Shown piece by piece: positions 1 to 10,053 of a DNA stretch of 64,000 nucleotides; position 1 is the stretch's first letter, and every line of letters starts with the position of its first letter. The DNA comes from Gari tellinella (taxonomy: Eukaryota; Mollusca; Bivalvia; Cardiida; Psammobiidae): positions 87,416,198 through 87,480,197 of the forward strand of contig OV277859.1 of NCBI GenBank assembly GCA_922989275.2, read 5' to 3'. The translations under genes and the position numbers were made by a program. A model generated the notes under the pieces. It saw nothing but the letters and a program-made list of their open reading frames with translations, was not told where the DNA came from and searched no databases.

Positions 1-166
1 AAAGGCTACAAGGAATGTAAAGTAGGTAAAACAGCTAACATATTAACAATGGTTAAAACATCACTAAAGACAGTAAAGAGCTGATAAAACGTTTCAAATC
101 TACATAGTCTGCAGGGCTGCCATTTTTCTGGATTTTTCCAATTTTTTTGTATATTTATCCAAGCAG
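1..166. other. Unassigned AT-rich segment
   Basis: No element ends, hairpin or coding frame seen. The same sequence recurs at 25908 and 52582. Confidence 0.5.
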
Positions 167-358
167 GTGGTAGCTTAAAGCAGGTTGAAAGTAAAGCAAA
201 ATGCACCTTAAGGTGGGTGGTAGCTTAAAGCAGGTTGAAAGTAAAGCAGAATGCGCCTTAAGGTGGGTGGTAGCTTAAAGCAGGTTGAAAGTAACGCAAA
301 ATGCACCTTAAGGTGGGTGGTAGCTTAAAGCAGGTTGAAAGTAAAGCAGAATGCGCCT
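167..358 (+). repeat. 50-bp tandem repeat, four copies
   Basis: The string ggtagcttaaagcaggttga recurs with an exact 50-bp period (tag at 171, 221, 271, 321). Each unit is one arm of hairpin core B (F2 family). Units 1 and 3 read gcaaaatgcacc, while units 2 and 4 read gcagaatgcgcc, so the array is two 100-bp dimers. Confidence 0.93.
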
Positions 359-365
359 AAAAAAG

Positions 366-483
366 AAGGTTTTGCAGCTATATAAAGGTTAGACATAAAT
401 GTCATGTTTGGGGAACAGCGGCAAGGCTCGTTGTAAGGAGGGAGTCATTGTTGGGAGGGCCATTGTAGGGAGGGAACACTGTA
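366..483. mobile_element. F5 element, right-end fragment
   Basis: Matches the right end of the complete F5 at 1846-2224, finishing in gtagggagggaacactg followed by TA. The left end is absent; the 50-bp array abuts it. Confidence 0.75.
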
Positions 484-525
484 TAAGCAAACATTGCTGA
501 CCAAGAAGAGAGATCACTAAATGCT

Positions 526-815
526 GTGGCAACCGTGGCCTAGTGGTTAGGGCATCCGCCTCGGAAGCGGGAGGTCGAAGGTTCGAATCCCGGAGCCGGA
601 TACGGGGTTGGAACAGATGTGGCCGGTTGGTGAGCCGCCAGCTAGTTAAACGAATGGTTACCGTAGGCCTGTCTCTGCCAGATGCCCGGCAATAAGAGAA
701 GGGATTCGGGAGGTACTGTGCGCGCAAAAAGGATAGGTGTCTCATAAGCCAAACTGGCTGGCCCTTTCAATAGGGGTGACACTATAATAAACAAAGCCTT
801 TACCTTTTTTTGCTG
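526..815 (+). mobile_element. tRNA-derived SINE
   Basis: The head is tRNA-like, with an A box TGGCCTAGTGG at 536-546 and a B box GGTTCGAATCC at 580-590, the spacing of an internal RNA polymerase III promoter. An anticodon-like stem-loop (CCGC...GCGG) lies between them. The acceptor and T stems do not pair well, so this is not a working tRNA gene. A ~200 bp body follows and ends in a T-rich tail (cctttacctttttttg). Identical copies lie at 26433 and 53107 because the whole unit is duplicated. SINE family not identified. Confidence 0.75.
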
Positions 816-848
816 TGTCTCATGAGGGGCCTACACTGTATAACTATA

Positions 849-1053
849 CAGTAAAACCTCGCTATTACGACCACTAAAACGAAGACTAATTGAGTGTTTA
901 ATAGACAGGTGACAGCTTAAAGCAAGGTGACAGTGAAACAGAAAGCTCCTAAAGGAGCTTTCTGTTTCACTGTCACCTTGCTTTAAGCGGTCACCTTTCG
1001 TAAACACCCTAATAATAACATAATTTAGTGGTCGTAATAGAGAGGTTTTACTG
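849..1053. mobile_element. F3 foldback element, complete (205 bp)
   Basis: Begins CAGTAAAACCTCGCTATTAC after TA (847-848) and ends in the inverted form before TA (1054-1055). The central core B hairpin reads cagtgaaacagaaagctcct and its exact complement. The usual F3 reads cagtaaaacag, so both arms share the same substitution. CAGT ends with a TA duplication are typical of pogo/Tigger-type elements. No coding capacity. Confidence 0.9.
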
Positions 1054-1055
1054 TA

Positions 1056-1307
1056 TATAGTTTTAACTATATTAAGTGAGAAGGTTATTGCATATAATAT
1101 AACATCCTAACATATATTTTACCATGTACAATGTACAATCAGACATCCATGAATTTGTAAACAAATAAACACAAACAAAAACCATGCAGAAACCATTAAA
1201 CCATAAAATTCGTAAATATTCTAAAGATGGACAAAAATATCTTAATTAAAAATCTATTTTCAACGAATAAAACATTATGTTAAGATAGCTCAATTATGTT
1301 GGTAACT
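1056..1307. other. Unassigned AT-rich segment
   Basis: About 250 bp of AT-rich sequence with no element ends or hairpins seen. Confidence 0.4.
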
Positions 1308-1311
1308 TTTA

Positions 1312-1556
1312 CCCATTACCCCATAAATACGCCTTTTTACGCCTTTAAATTATTCCTTCAGTGAAGAAACAAGTTCAACTTTATACTGTTATGTATATAC
1401 CATAAGATATATTTTCTATTCCCTAGCAGATTATAGCTTAAAGCACTAGGCTGCATGTAAAGCAGAATGCACCTTAAGGTGCATTCTGCTTTACTTTCAA
1501 CCTGCTTTAAGTAGTCACATATTTTCAATACTAGAAACAGGCTACGGGGTAATGGG
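1312..1556. mobile_element. F2 foldback element (245 bp)
   Basis: Left end CCCATTACCCCA after a degraded site TTTA (1308-1311); right end ggggtaatggg before TTAA (1557-1560). The central hairpin gaatgcacc-TTAA-ggtgcattc is core B with TTAA at the dyad. One arm has decayed (cactaggctgcatg). Confidence 0.88.
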
Positions 1557-1845
1557 TTAAGATATGTGAACATCGGCCACTTAATAAACAAACATAACAA
1601 TCTCTAAAAACTACTTAACCCATTGCTCTACAGGTTTGAGTGTGTTTGAGAAAACCCCATTAGTTTGATAATGTGTACTAGCCATGCATTAAAGATATCA
1701 AATTTGCTTTTAGAAATGCATAAATATAAACTTATTGCACATGTTTTAGAAAAGAAACAAAAATGTACACATTATTTATATACAGACAAATTGATAGGTT
1801 CTAATGTTCCTCAGAGCCCTAAACTACCAGATAATAATAACAGTA

Positions 1846-2224
1846 CACTGTTCCCTCTCTACAATGACACCCAATGGGAGACAAAAATGTGTGTTGTTCG
1901 AAGTGAGTTTCTTACAGGGAGGGAAAATTAATACCCTTAGAGTGCTTACATTTGCAAATAGTTTATGCCTAGATCAGACGCCGCGTAAAGCGGCATCTGA
2001 TCTAGGTTCAAACTAGTTGTAATTAGTCTTGATGTTTCTTCTGTCAAAATGTCCAATAACGTAACTTTCAGAAAAAACAGCAAACGACAATTTTAAGTAG
2101 ATGACATTGCAGCAGTGAAAAGGTTAGACATACACATGTAATTGTGTTATTTGGGGAAAAGCTGCAAGGATTGTTGTAAGGAGGGAATCATTGTTCTAGG
2201 GACTGTTGTAGGGAGGGAGCACTG
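1846..2224. mobile_element. F5 foldback element, complete (379 bp)
   Basis: Starts cactgttccctctctacaa after TA (1844-1845) and ends ttgtagggagggagcactg before TA (2225-2226). The central core A hairpin gatcagacgccgcg/cggcatctgatc is partly decayed. Shares core A with F1 and F4 although the termini differ. Confidence 0.85.
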
Positions 2225-2257
2225 TACCATGTGATAATTCAACAATAACCCTTCTCC

Positions 2258-2502
2258 TGGGGCCCATTTCATAAAACTTCGTACGACAAAAACGATCGTA
2301 AGTCAAAACTTTAAAATACATTTAATTTCTGATTTCTCTATCTAATCCTTTCTTGTAACATCTTTTTGGAATCGTCTTTTCAAGACGATTCCAAAAAGAT
2401 GTGACAAGACAGGATTAGATAGAGAAATTAATAATTATTGAGACTTTTATAATCTGACTTACGATTGTTTTTGTCGTACAAAGTTTTATGAAACGGGCCC
2501 CA
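2258..2502. mobile_element. F6 full-length palindromic element (245 bp)
   Basis: Almost the whole element is one inverted repeat, from tggggcccatttcataaaac to its complement, with core C gaatcgtctt/aagacgattc at the centre. I could not define a target-site duplication. Second copy at 10902-11152. Confidence 0.85.
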
Positions 2503-2525
2503 GCTGAGCAAGTTGCTGTTCTTAA

Positions 2526-3009
2526 AACAGTAACTCATTACACCATAGATATGCCTATTTATGTATTTAATTCATTCCGCCACTGAACAAAATAGTTCCA
2601 TTTTATACAGTTATAAATGTGCAACATAAGAAACTATGATATAATTATAAAACATTGCTTATGATACAAAGTTCATGAATGTATAAATTGGAACTACAGT
2701 GTTCCCTCCCTACAACGACTCCCTCCTTACAACGACCCTTGCCACAGTTCCCTAAACAGGATAATTATGTCTAAGGCTTTTACTGCTGTAATACCGTTTG
2801 CTTAAAGCTGTCTCTGCTGTTTGCTGTAATATCGTTTGCTTAAAGTTGTCGTCTGCTGTTTTCTTAAAGTTACATAATGGACATTTTGACAGAAAAAACT
2901 TAATGTTGAGTGACACACGGCTTGAATCGTTGTATAGAGGGAGCGCTGTATTTGCTTCAGTGGAGGAAAAAACTGAATAGGCTAAAAGACGCTTCTACCA
3001 GGGAAAGGG
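2526..3009. mobile_element. F2 element with core deleted, interrupted by F5
   Basis: The flanks match F2 subterminal regions (ccgccactgaacaaaatag on the left, cttcagtggagg and gggaaaggg before TTAA 3010-3013 on the right). The central hairpin is missing. A complete F5 interrupts it at a TA (2697-2948). Confidence 0.7.
2697..2948. mobile_element. F5 element nested in F2 (252 bp)
   Basis: Starts cagtgttccctccctacaac after TA (2695-2696) and ends gagggagcgctg before TA (2949-2950). The surrounding F2 sequence rejoins cleanly when the element and one TA are removed. Only half of core A remains. Confidence 0.85.
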
Positions 3010-3013
3010 TTAA

Positions 3014-3280
3014 AAATAATTACAGCCATGGGAATATTCATAATTACACAATATGGTAATGCTTTCATAATAAACTTATTGCTGTACATAGATTTGTTTA
3101 AATAAAAACACAACTTACCAAAACAATAATTAATGATTCCATCCAGTTATTATACTTCTAGTGACCGTTATCTAAATTACAGGGTAAGTAACTCCTACAA
3201 TCATCTTCATACATTTTGTACAACATTATCTGTATTTCTATCATATTATATCCATGGTAAATATTTCATTGAATACATAC
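3014..3280. other. Unassigned AT-rich segment
   Basis: No element ends or coding frame seen. Confidence 0.4.
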
Positions 3281-3471
3281 CAGAGCTCCAGATAAGGTGA
3301 GTATTTCAACAAAAAATCTTTATTTCTGCATTAAACACTATGGTGTCACTACTCATTAGACTTGTCCTTTCAAGACGATTCTAAAGAGTAGTAACACCAT
3401 AGGATTTGGTGCTGAATGAGCAAAACAAATGTAAGATTTGTTCAATTTACTCCCTCTTACCTTAAGCCCTG
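3281..3471. mobile_element. F7 foldback element (191 bp)
   Basis: Starts cagagctccagataaggtga; the opposite end is the weaker inverse ...cttaagccctg. The central hairpin (tactcatta...aagacgattc) is core C, as in F6, but one arm has a deletion. Confidence 0.7.
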
Positions 3472-3638
3472 AAAACTTACTGTTACAATATCAACAAGCA
3501 CCTTAGAGCTGATATCCCCTGCCGCAGCGATTGTCGAGAAGAAAGTGGCAAACTTTACTGTGGGAGGAAGGGGCAAATGGTGTTCACCTTTCTTTAAAGA
3601 CCAACATTGATAAACTTTTTACTAAGTTTTATAAAAAA

Positions 3639-3763
3639 TCTGTTCAATTTTCTACACAATAAAAGCCTAAACAATACTAAAATAATGCCTTTTCTAGCAT
3701 ATCTGAGTGGGCAGGTATATGTAACATTGTGAGCAAGTATTATTGTGTAGAAAATTGAACAGA
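3639..3763. repeat. Perfect 24-bp inverted repeat with 77-bp loop
   Basis: Arms 3639-3662 and 3740-3763 are exact reverse complements (tctgttcaattttctacaca...). It is followed by two direct copies of gagggctcctat..ttcattg (about 3762 and 3839), an F8 core fragment. No element identified. Confidence 0.85.
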
Positions 3764-3934
3764 GGGCTCCTATTGGATTTTTCATTGTTTTTTCTGTAGA
3801 GATTTCGGATTACATATGCAAACAGTGTAGACCCTGATCAGAGGGCTCCTATAGGATATTTTCATTGTTTTTTTATTGTCATACCAAAAATGCAACGACA
3901 GACTGGTTCAAAATACCTGTACTAGAAGAGTAAT

Positions 3935-5155
3935 TTATCGTGAGGTTTTTAACCCCTTTACCGCCAAATTGTCGTCTGCTTCAATATTACTTTCTACAAT
4001 GTCGTTTCAAAGTAAGAGATAAGGCAGTATATCTGACGTTATTTCAAACAAGTGGCAACCAGTTTTGGTCCTGATCAAACGCCGCGTCAGACGGCGTCTG
4101 ATCAGGATCAAAACTGTTTGCAATTGTGCTTTATGACTTTTTTGAGAGCGGAAGGGCTATTCTCAGAATCACGGTATCTGAGCAGTATCCACACATTTCT
4201 CCTTTTCATGATCAAATTTATCGTGAGGTTTTTAACCCCTTTACCGCCAAATTGTCGTCTGCTTCAATATTACTTTCTTCAATGTCGTTTCAAAGTTAGA
4301 GATAAGGCAGTATATCTGACGTTATTTCAAACAAGTGGCAACCAGTTTTGATCCTGATCAAACGCCGCGTCAGGCGGCGTCTGATCAAGATCAAAACTGT
4401 TTGCAATTGTGCTTTATGACTTTTTTGAGAGCGGAAGAGCTATTCTCAGAATCACGGTATCTGAGCAGTATCCACACTATTTCTCTTTTTCATGATCAAA
4501 TTTATCGTGAGGATTTTAACCCCTTTACCGCCAAATTGTCGTCTGCTTCAATATTACTTTCTACAATGTCGTTTCAAAGTAAGAGATAAGGCAGTATATC
4601 TGACGTTATTTCAAACAAGTGGCAACCAGTTTTGATCCTGATCAAACGCCGCGTCAGGCGGCGTCTGATCATGATCAAAACTGTTTGCAATTGTGCTTTA
4701 TGACTTTTTTGAGAGCGGAAGGGCTATTCTCAGAATCACGGTATCTGAGCAGTATCCACACTATTTCTCCTTTTCATGATCAAATTTATCGTGAGGTTTT
4801 TAACCCCTTTACCGCCAAATTGTCGTCTGCTTCAATATTACTTTCTACAATGTCGTTTCAAAGTTAGAATTAAGGCTGTATATCTGACGTTATTTCAAAG
4901 CAAGTGGCAGGCAGTTTTGATCTGGATCAAAACTATTTGCAATTGTACTTTATGACTTTTTTGAGAGTGGAAGGGCTATTCTCAGAATCACGGTATCTGA
5001 TCAGTTTCCACACTATTTCTCCCTTTCATGATAAATTTATCGTGAGGTTTTTACTCCCCCCCCCCCTTTTTCTGCCAAATTGTCGTCTGCATCAATATAA
5101 CTGTCTGCAATGCCGTTTCAAAACAAGTGGCAAACAGCGTCAAACAGCTTGTCCT
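3935..5155 (+). repeat. ~284-bp tandem repeat built on an F1 hairpin, ~4.4 copies
   Basis: The landmark ttatcgtgagg recurs at 3935, 4218, 4502, 4786 and 5037 (periods 283, 284, 284, 251). Each unit contains an F1-type end (taacccctttaccgcc), the word ttgtcgtctgcttc and a core A hairpin (gatcaaacgccgcgtc and complement). The fourth unit has lost most of its hairpin, and the last is partial with a run of C at 5046. Short reading frames recurring here are translations of the hairpin. Confidence 0.93.
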
Positions 5156-5278
5156 TAAATACAGTGTAATCATAAGGAGTGCAATTGTCCTACTCGGTAT
5201 ACGCGCTTCGCGGAGTCTGATCAGGATCCAAACTATATACAAATTACTAGTGTATTCGGAGTAATGCAGAGAATGTAG
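5156..5278. mobile_element. F1 right-half fragment
   Basis: Right arm of core A (gtctgatcaggatccaaac) followed by a degraded F1 end before TTAA (5279-5282). Confidence 0.55.
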
Positions 5279-5282
5279 TTAA

Positions 5283-5503
5283 CACGTTGAATCGCCGATT
5301 ATATCCGTCCTCCAAATACAGAGTGCATGTCGTATTAAGTGTCATTAGGGATGAACGGTTAAACAGGCCATTATTATAAGCGGCATTCAACTGGAAACAT
5401 TAGATTTTGAATTTTTCTCATACAGCCACGTTAGTATTCAATGCGCAAAAGCAACTGCGATATACATTGCTAATTTTAGATATGTCTGTGGAGACGATTT
5501 CAA
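5283..5503. other. Unassigned segment
   Basis: No element ends or hairpin recognised. Confidence 0.4.
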
Positions 5504-5714
5504 TCCTTTGTCTGCTGTATCGCGACTTTGCTGGTTTTTGCAAAAAGTTTGGTTCCAGATCAGACGTCACGTAACTCGGCGTCTTCTTTGGATCCAAGCT
5601 GCTTGATACTCGTCTTTTGATTTGTTTAATTCAAAAATGTATAAATCTACATTCAACACATTTTACAGACGATAATTTCAAAGCACACGATTTTACAGCA
5701 AAATAACTTAAGGG
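5504..5714. mobile_element. F1 element, degraded (211 bp)
   Basis: Aligns along its length with the F1 at 8534-8743 (tcctttgtctgctg at the left, agacgataatttcaaagca on the right). The flanking sites are degraded to TCAA, and the hairpin arms carry many mismatches. Confidence 0.65.
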
Positions 5715-5816
5715 TCAAGTTGCAGGTGCTTACAGGGGTGTAGTGTCATATATATTTGCCACCTACTCTTATCTCCTTAGAAAAGCAGAACGGATACCAC
5801 ATATGTCAATTACATA

Positions 5817-6003
5817 CAGTAAACCCCCTATATTACGACCAATGAATTATGTCATGCATAACAGCTGGCTACTTAACGCAGGGTGAAAGTAGGAACCTTT
5901 AGGAGCTTTCTCTTTTGATTTCGTATTGCGTTAAGCTGAAACATGTCATTCATACAAGCCACTGACCTTCCTTTTAGTGGTCGTAATAGAGGAGTTATAT
6001 GGT
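5817..6003. mobile_element. F3 element, degraded
   Basis: Starts cagtaaaccccctatattac after TA (5815-5816). Contains agtggtcgtaatagagg near the right end, but the terminal bases are decayed. The core B arms are diverged. Confidence 0.7.
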
Positions 6004-6163
6004 ATTTATTTACACCAATCAAACAAAGTCTCCGTAGAAAATACAACCCGGAGAGACCATGTACTTTTATAACCACTAAAAGCAAATACATAGACGTCAA
6101 TTTGGTTTGAAATGAACAACAATTCATACGTTTCATAACTGGAAGACGAAAACAGCCATTTTT
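6004..6163 (+). other. Coding-like stretch, interrupted
   Basis: A plus-strand frame opens through this non-MITE segment (translation includes NPERPCTFITTKSKYIDVN) but hits TGA at about 6108. In copy 3 (58586-58761) the same codon is AGA, and the frame runs to a stop at 58759. Product not recognised; it may be chance or a remnant of an old exon or transposon ORF. Confidence 0.2.
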
Positions 6164-6189
6164 TCAAACAGACGTATAGGTAGGGTATT

Positions 6190-6311
6190 CACTATTTCAT
6201 TATAAATACTAAGGGAAGTTTTACAATGTTCACTGCTCCCTCTCCTTCCGAAATGGACTAGACTAAAATGGAAACTGGAATTGTTTATTTAAAGTTTCAG
6301 GGAGGAAAGAG
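6190..6311. mobile_element. F8 half element
   Basis: Matches the F8 end (aaatggactagac, ggaattgt, aaagtttcagggagga) running into TTAA (6312-6315). The core and other end are missing. Confidence 0.65.
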
Positions 6312-6777
6312 TTAAGGACTGGTGGGCAAGTAGAATAAGTGTTTAGGGCTGAACATTCCTCCAGTTTTCAGAAACCCCAGCTTATCTGAGACCCGGGCTT
6401 TCGTTTCATCTAAACGGGAAAGAATACTAGTTTCTACTAAATCCCCAATATACCTAGCAAAACTGTTCCAAATGCGTTTGTACATTGGAGAATGCGTTAT
6501 TCTTCCCCAGTAAACGCATCAAGTTATGTTATTTAAAACCCTATTCATTGCATACAATTTGGATCCAGATGAGACGCCGGGTAAAATTGTTTGCCACTCA
6601 AATTAAGATAAGTCGCCAGAGTTTTCCAAAAGCTGCCTCTCTTTCCATTTTTGCATTGCTATTTATTACGTTTTATTTCAAAATTTGCAATATAAATAGA
6701 CAATGCAGCAAAATTAAAGTTTATGATAGATCAATAACGGGAAACTAGTGCATTGTGGTCCTGATGAATTTACTTAA

Positions 6778-8114
6778 CATACAATGTATTCAACCCTAGC
6801 GACGAGTATACTCGTCATTTACAAACAGTGTACCTGTGCTGATTACACTTGTCCTGTGCAAACAATGTAGACCTTGATCAGAGGGTTCCTTAAGGAGCCC
6901 TTTGATCAGGGTCTACACTTTTTGTTATTTTGAAATATACTCAATTCCAAAAGAAACTGTGCACTTTGTTTTCTGTAATTATTTATTTGCTTTTTTCCTG
7001 AAAGCCCATGTATTTGGTACCATTTAGATCAGTGCATGTACAATATGGCAGTTATTTCAGATTTTGAGATGCGGTCGTTTAAAGTGGATGTTTTTAATCG
7101 AGAAAAGACGAAGTTTCAAACTCTAAGTTGCAAAGTAACTCTGAGAGTCAGACTGTTTTAAGTTGGGCATTTTATGTCGGTTTAGTTGTAATCTTATGAC
7201 TTTACTCATGATGCACGCGACAATGAGACATAGCGTAAAGCTTACGTGACGTCAAAAACGACGTTGGGAATGAAACGTCGTCCTATCCCTGGGTTCGGGC
7301 ATTTGCAAGGTCAATAACAACTTTTTCTCCTAAAACCTCGCGTGCGACCATTATGGTGACAAAAAATAGTGTTAAACCTTTTAGAGAAAAGACACGAGTC
7401 CCCTACTGTTGACCCAAACAGAAATGACGTCATGCTCGCTGCAAATGAGCAGCCTAATGACGTACTCTCAAGGCCTGTCCCACAAAGGGTCCCCTAGCCC
7501 GGATGGATGTCCGAGTTTGCCGGAGCAAACACAATACGGTCTGTCAGATGATACCGTACTATCTTGCAGAACTTGACGCTGTTTGAAAACAACGTCGTAG
7601 TAACGTCAACGTAACACATTCGTTTGTTTGACTGCTGTCCTGGTATCTGTGCACTGTCTGCGGCGATATGCCACTTCACTTGTATGTTGAAAACGTTTGA
7701 GCAACCGAATGAGTGTGTTTCTTTGGTATACTAATGGTCTTCTCACGTTGGTGACGTTGTAGTTATGGAAAAGCATTGCATATACTCTAATTTAGCTTTT
7801 TTCATTCAATCTCAGCAAGTTCGTTGTTTACCGATGTGAAGTAAATTGTGTTTTTTTCTTTGTATAAGACATACGAATTACACTCATGCACGTTTTTGGT
7901 GACATGTGCTTTTCCCTTGGGCTGTACGTGCAAACAATATAAAATAACGCTTTTCCCGATAAACTAAGAATTTCTTAAGATATTTGAAAATAAAAAGTGC
8001 ACAGTTTCTTTTGGAATTGAGTATACATTGTTAAAATTAACCCTAAATAGTCAAAAATGGACTAGACTTATTTGAAAATAGAATTGTCCATTAATAGTTT
8101 CAGGAGTGAATAAG
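6778..8114. mobile_element. F8 element, interrupted
   Basis: Bounded by TTAA at 6774-6777 and 8115-8118. Core: gtagaccttgatcagagggt and near complement. The 1,082-bp TIR element is inserted at TATA in its right arm. The uninterrupted counterpart is 19382-19631. Confidence 0.82.
6940..8021. mobile_element. Non-autonomous DNA transposon, 1,082 bp
   Basis: Terminal inverted repeats of 28 bp begin ctcaattccaaaagaaactg (6940-6967) and end in the reverse complement (7994-8021). TATA flanks it on both sides (6936-6939, 8022-8025), consistent with a TA or TATA duplication. The uninterrupted F8 at 19382-19631 is the empty site. The interior, with GC-richer patches near 7240-7680, contains no transposase frame. 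Superfamily not assigned. Confidence 0.88.
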
Positions 8115-8118
8115 TTAA

Positions 8119-8529
8119 CGAGACTTTTACTGTCAATACAAAAGGCTTGAAACTCTATAAGTGTTTACATATATCACCTCTGAAGGAAAAACTGGAACAT
8201 ATCGCTGGAAATGGAGCAGATGGAATCAGGATATATTTAGTTTATTGGTCTTTCCCAGTGAAACAAGCCGGAGGCAAGTTTCAGTTCATCCCCTCTCTGT
8301 CTTAACAACGTCAGCTTTGAAATGTTCATCTACAAAGTTTGTTTACTTGAGAAACGTACTTTTTAAAAAATATATATATATATATTAATATAATAATAAT
8401 AATAATAATAGTACAATTTGGAAACCTGGTGATGAGCGTTAAATAGTTTGATTTAAAATTATACGACGAGTAGATTGCAGATCATGTGGCTATTGTACCA
8501 GTAAGATCGCGATTGGTATTCAAAAGGGG
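8119..8529. other. Unassigned segment with microsatellites
   Basis: Contains a (TA)n run at about 8370-8385 and an (AAT)n run at about 8389-8411. Lengths differ slightly at 34278-34318 in copy 2. A 75-codon frame across 8161-8388 has no recognisable domain. Confidence 0.5.
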
Positions 8530-8533
8530 TTAA

Positions 8534-8743
8534 TCCTTTGCCTGCTGGTCGCGACTTTATTGTTTTGTGCAAACAGTTTAGACCCAGATCAGACGCCGCG
8601 TAACGCAACGCGGCGTCTGATCTGGATCCAAACTGTTTGACACTCTTCTTTAGGTTTCTTTACTTAAAAAATGTATACATCTAAATTTAACAAATTTGGC
8701 AGACGACAATTTCGAAGCAGACGACATCACCGCAGGCTAAGGG
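8534..8743. mobile_element. F1 foldback element, complete (210 bp)
   Basis: Flanked by TTAA (8530-8533, 8744-8747). Ends tcctttgcctgc and gcaggctaaggg. Core A hairpin gatcagacgccgcg and complement, with a small loop containing an extra gtaacgcaacg. Confidence 0.88.
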
Positions 8744-8944
8744 TTAATATGCTGTACGAACTATAGATCAAGTCACGCCATAAATGTGGCAGGGAATACA
8801 ATTTACCTCATTAGGCAGTGAATTATATTTTACGAAAATCTGTGCTGCAGCACGTAGTGCCGAAACGTAGGAAACAAGCTAATCAGAGATAATAGTAAGA
8901 CGACTAGGCTGAAACATTTCAGTGCTAAGGGACTCTATACCGTG

Positions 8945-9070
8945 GTCGGCATTTTGCGCAAACAGTTTGGATTCTGATTAAACGCCGTATAACTCGGTGT
9001 CTGGTTAAATGAAAAAAAACGTTGACAATGGTGTCAGTATTTCTACAGTCAGGATTTAATAAAACCAATA
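8945..9070. mobile_element. F1/core A remnant
   Basis: Decayed hairpin (gcaaacagtttggattctga, then taactcggtgtctgg) without recognisable ends. Confidence 0.45.
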
Positions 9071-9114
9071 GATCTAGGAAAATGTATAGCATACGTCATA
9101 TGTTAAGCAATATA

Positions 9115-9305
9115 CAGTGAAACATCTCTATCACGACCAATAAAACATGGGTGGTTGATTTCATGATTTAGGGATGACATCTTAAAACAAGGTGAACGTA
9201 AAACAGAAAGCTCCTGTTTTACGTTTACCTTGCTTTAAGCAGTCACCTGATTAAATCACCACCTAATTCATACAATCTCGTGGTCATAATAGAGAGAGGC
9301 TGCAG
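9115..9305. mobile_element. F3 foldback element (191 bp)
   Basis: Starts cagtgaaacatctctatcac after TA (9113-9114); right end tggtcataatagagagaggc...cag before TA (9306-9307). Core B hairpin with a shortened apex (gaaagctcctgttttac). Confidence 0.82.
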
Positions 9306-9378
9306 TAAATGAAACGTGTAAATGAGCACATGCTGTCGTATACAGATCGAGTACGTGGCTTCTTTCCTGTCTCTTTAA

Positions 9379-9587
9379 CCCCTTCACTGCCGTGACGTCA
9401 TCAATAAAAAACAATTGTCGTATGCTTTTGTTTCTAAAATTTAAATTTTGTGTATTTTGATATCAGAAATATTGAAATGAGTGGCAAACAGTTTGGATCC
9501 TGATCAGACGCCGCGTTACGCGGCGTCTGATCAGGATTCAAACTGTTTGCAAATTACTCTTGCACTCGGGGTAAGGCAGTGAAGGGG
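9379..9587. mobile_element. F1 foldback element, complete (209 bp)
   Basis: TTAA at 9375-9378 and 9588-9591; ends ccccttcactgccgtgacg and ggcagtgaagggg. Core A hairpin nearly perfect. It shares its right TTAA with the next element. Confidence 0.93.
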
Positions 9588-9591
9588 TTAA

Positions 9592-9790
9592 CCCTTTCAC
9601 CGACAAAAAGTCGATTTTGCTAACATTTTTGATCCAGGTCAGACGCCTCGTAACGCGACGTCTAACCTGGATTCAAACTGTTTGGCATTCATACACCATT
9701 ATTAAAAAAATACTTGTCACACAATCGCAAATGACATATTTTAGCTGACGATATTTTGTCTACCAATATGATAATGCAGTCGGTAAAACT
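9592..9790. mobile_element. F1-like element, right end decayed
   Basis: Begins ccctttcaccgac directly at the TTAA that ends the previous F1. Core: gatccaggtcagacgcctcg and near complement. The right end is no longer TTAA-flanked. Confidence 0.7.
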
Positions 9791-9857
9791 TGGCGTTAAA
9801 AGAATTCAAATAAGCTGCTCCCAATAGTTCCTCTCAATCTTTAAAAGAATCAAAGTA

Positions 9858-10053
9858 CAGCGGAGAATCTATTATTCTTTCCCGTTTAAACGCAAACGCA
9901 AAACACTAAACTATAGAAAAGGACAACCTTTTGACAATTTTGATTTTTCATTTTTATCTGAGTGGCAAACTGTTTGGAGCCTGATCAGACGCCGGGTTTC
10001 CCGGCGTCTGATCTGGCTCCGAACTGTTTGCACTGGGAATAATAGGTTTTGCG
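9858..10053. mobile_element. F4 element, right end truncated
   Basis: Starts cagcggagaatctattattc after TA (9856-9857). The core A hairpin has a ggg/ccc apex (gcctgatcagacgccggg). The right side stops in tttgcgtaaacgcgtc and lacks the terminal ~35 bp. Confidence 0.8.

Larger units (their letters stand above)
6312..8118 (+). repeat. Internal direct repeat, left copy
   Basis: Begins TTAAggactggtgggcaag and matches 18921-19635 until both end in gttaa. The match is broken only by the 1,082-bp insert (6940-8021). It contains F4-like remnants (gaatgcgttattcttcccc at 6491) and a complete F8. The two copies bracket the ~12.6 kb missing from copy 3. Confidence 0.9.

Noticed and set aside
167..358. 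CRISPR-like array
   Set aside because: Units are contiguous 50-bp repeats without variable spacers, in eukaryotic sequence, and derive from a MITE arm.
526..602. Functional tRNA gene
   Set aside because: A and B boxes are present, but the acceptor and T stems do not pair and the sequence continues into a SINE body.
389..745. 118-codon minus-strand frame
   Set aside because: It runs antisense through an F5 fragment and the tRNA-derived SINE; the B box and A box are read in reverse. Repeated identically at 26296 and 52970 only because the unit is duplicated.
1615..1630. TTAACCCATTGCTC as the end of another F2
   Set aside because: No matching opposite end or hairpin nearby; could be a solo end or chance.
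4052..5158. Series of similar 82-99-codon frames suggesting a small protein family
   Set aside because: They are translations of the 284-bp hairpin repeat; the recurrent word FDPDQTPRQ is the core A arm read in one frame and appears wherever core A occurs.
6485..6748. 87-97-codon frame repeated five times across the window
   Set aside because: Lies in F4-derived sequence inside the direct repeats and does not start at ATG; conservation reflects recent duplication only.
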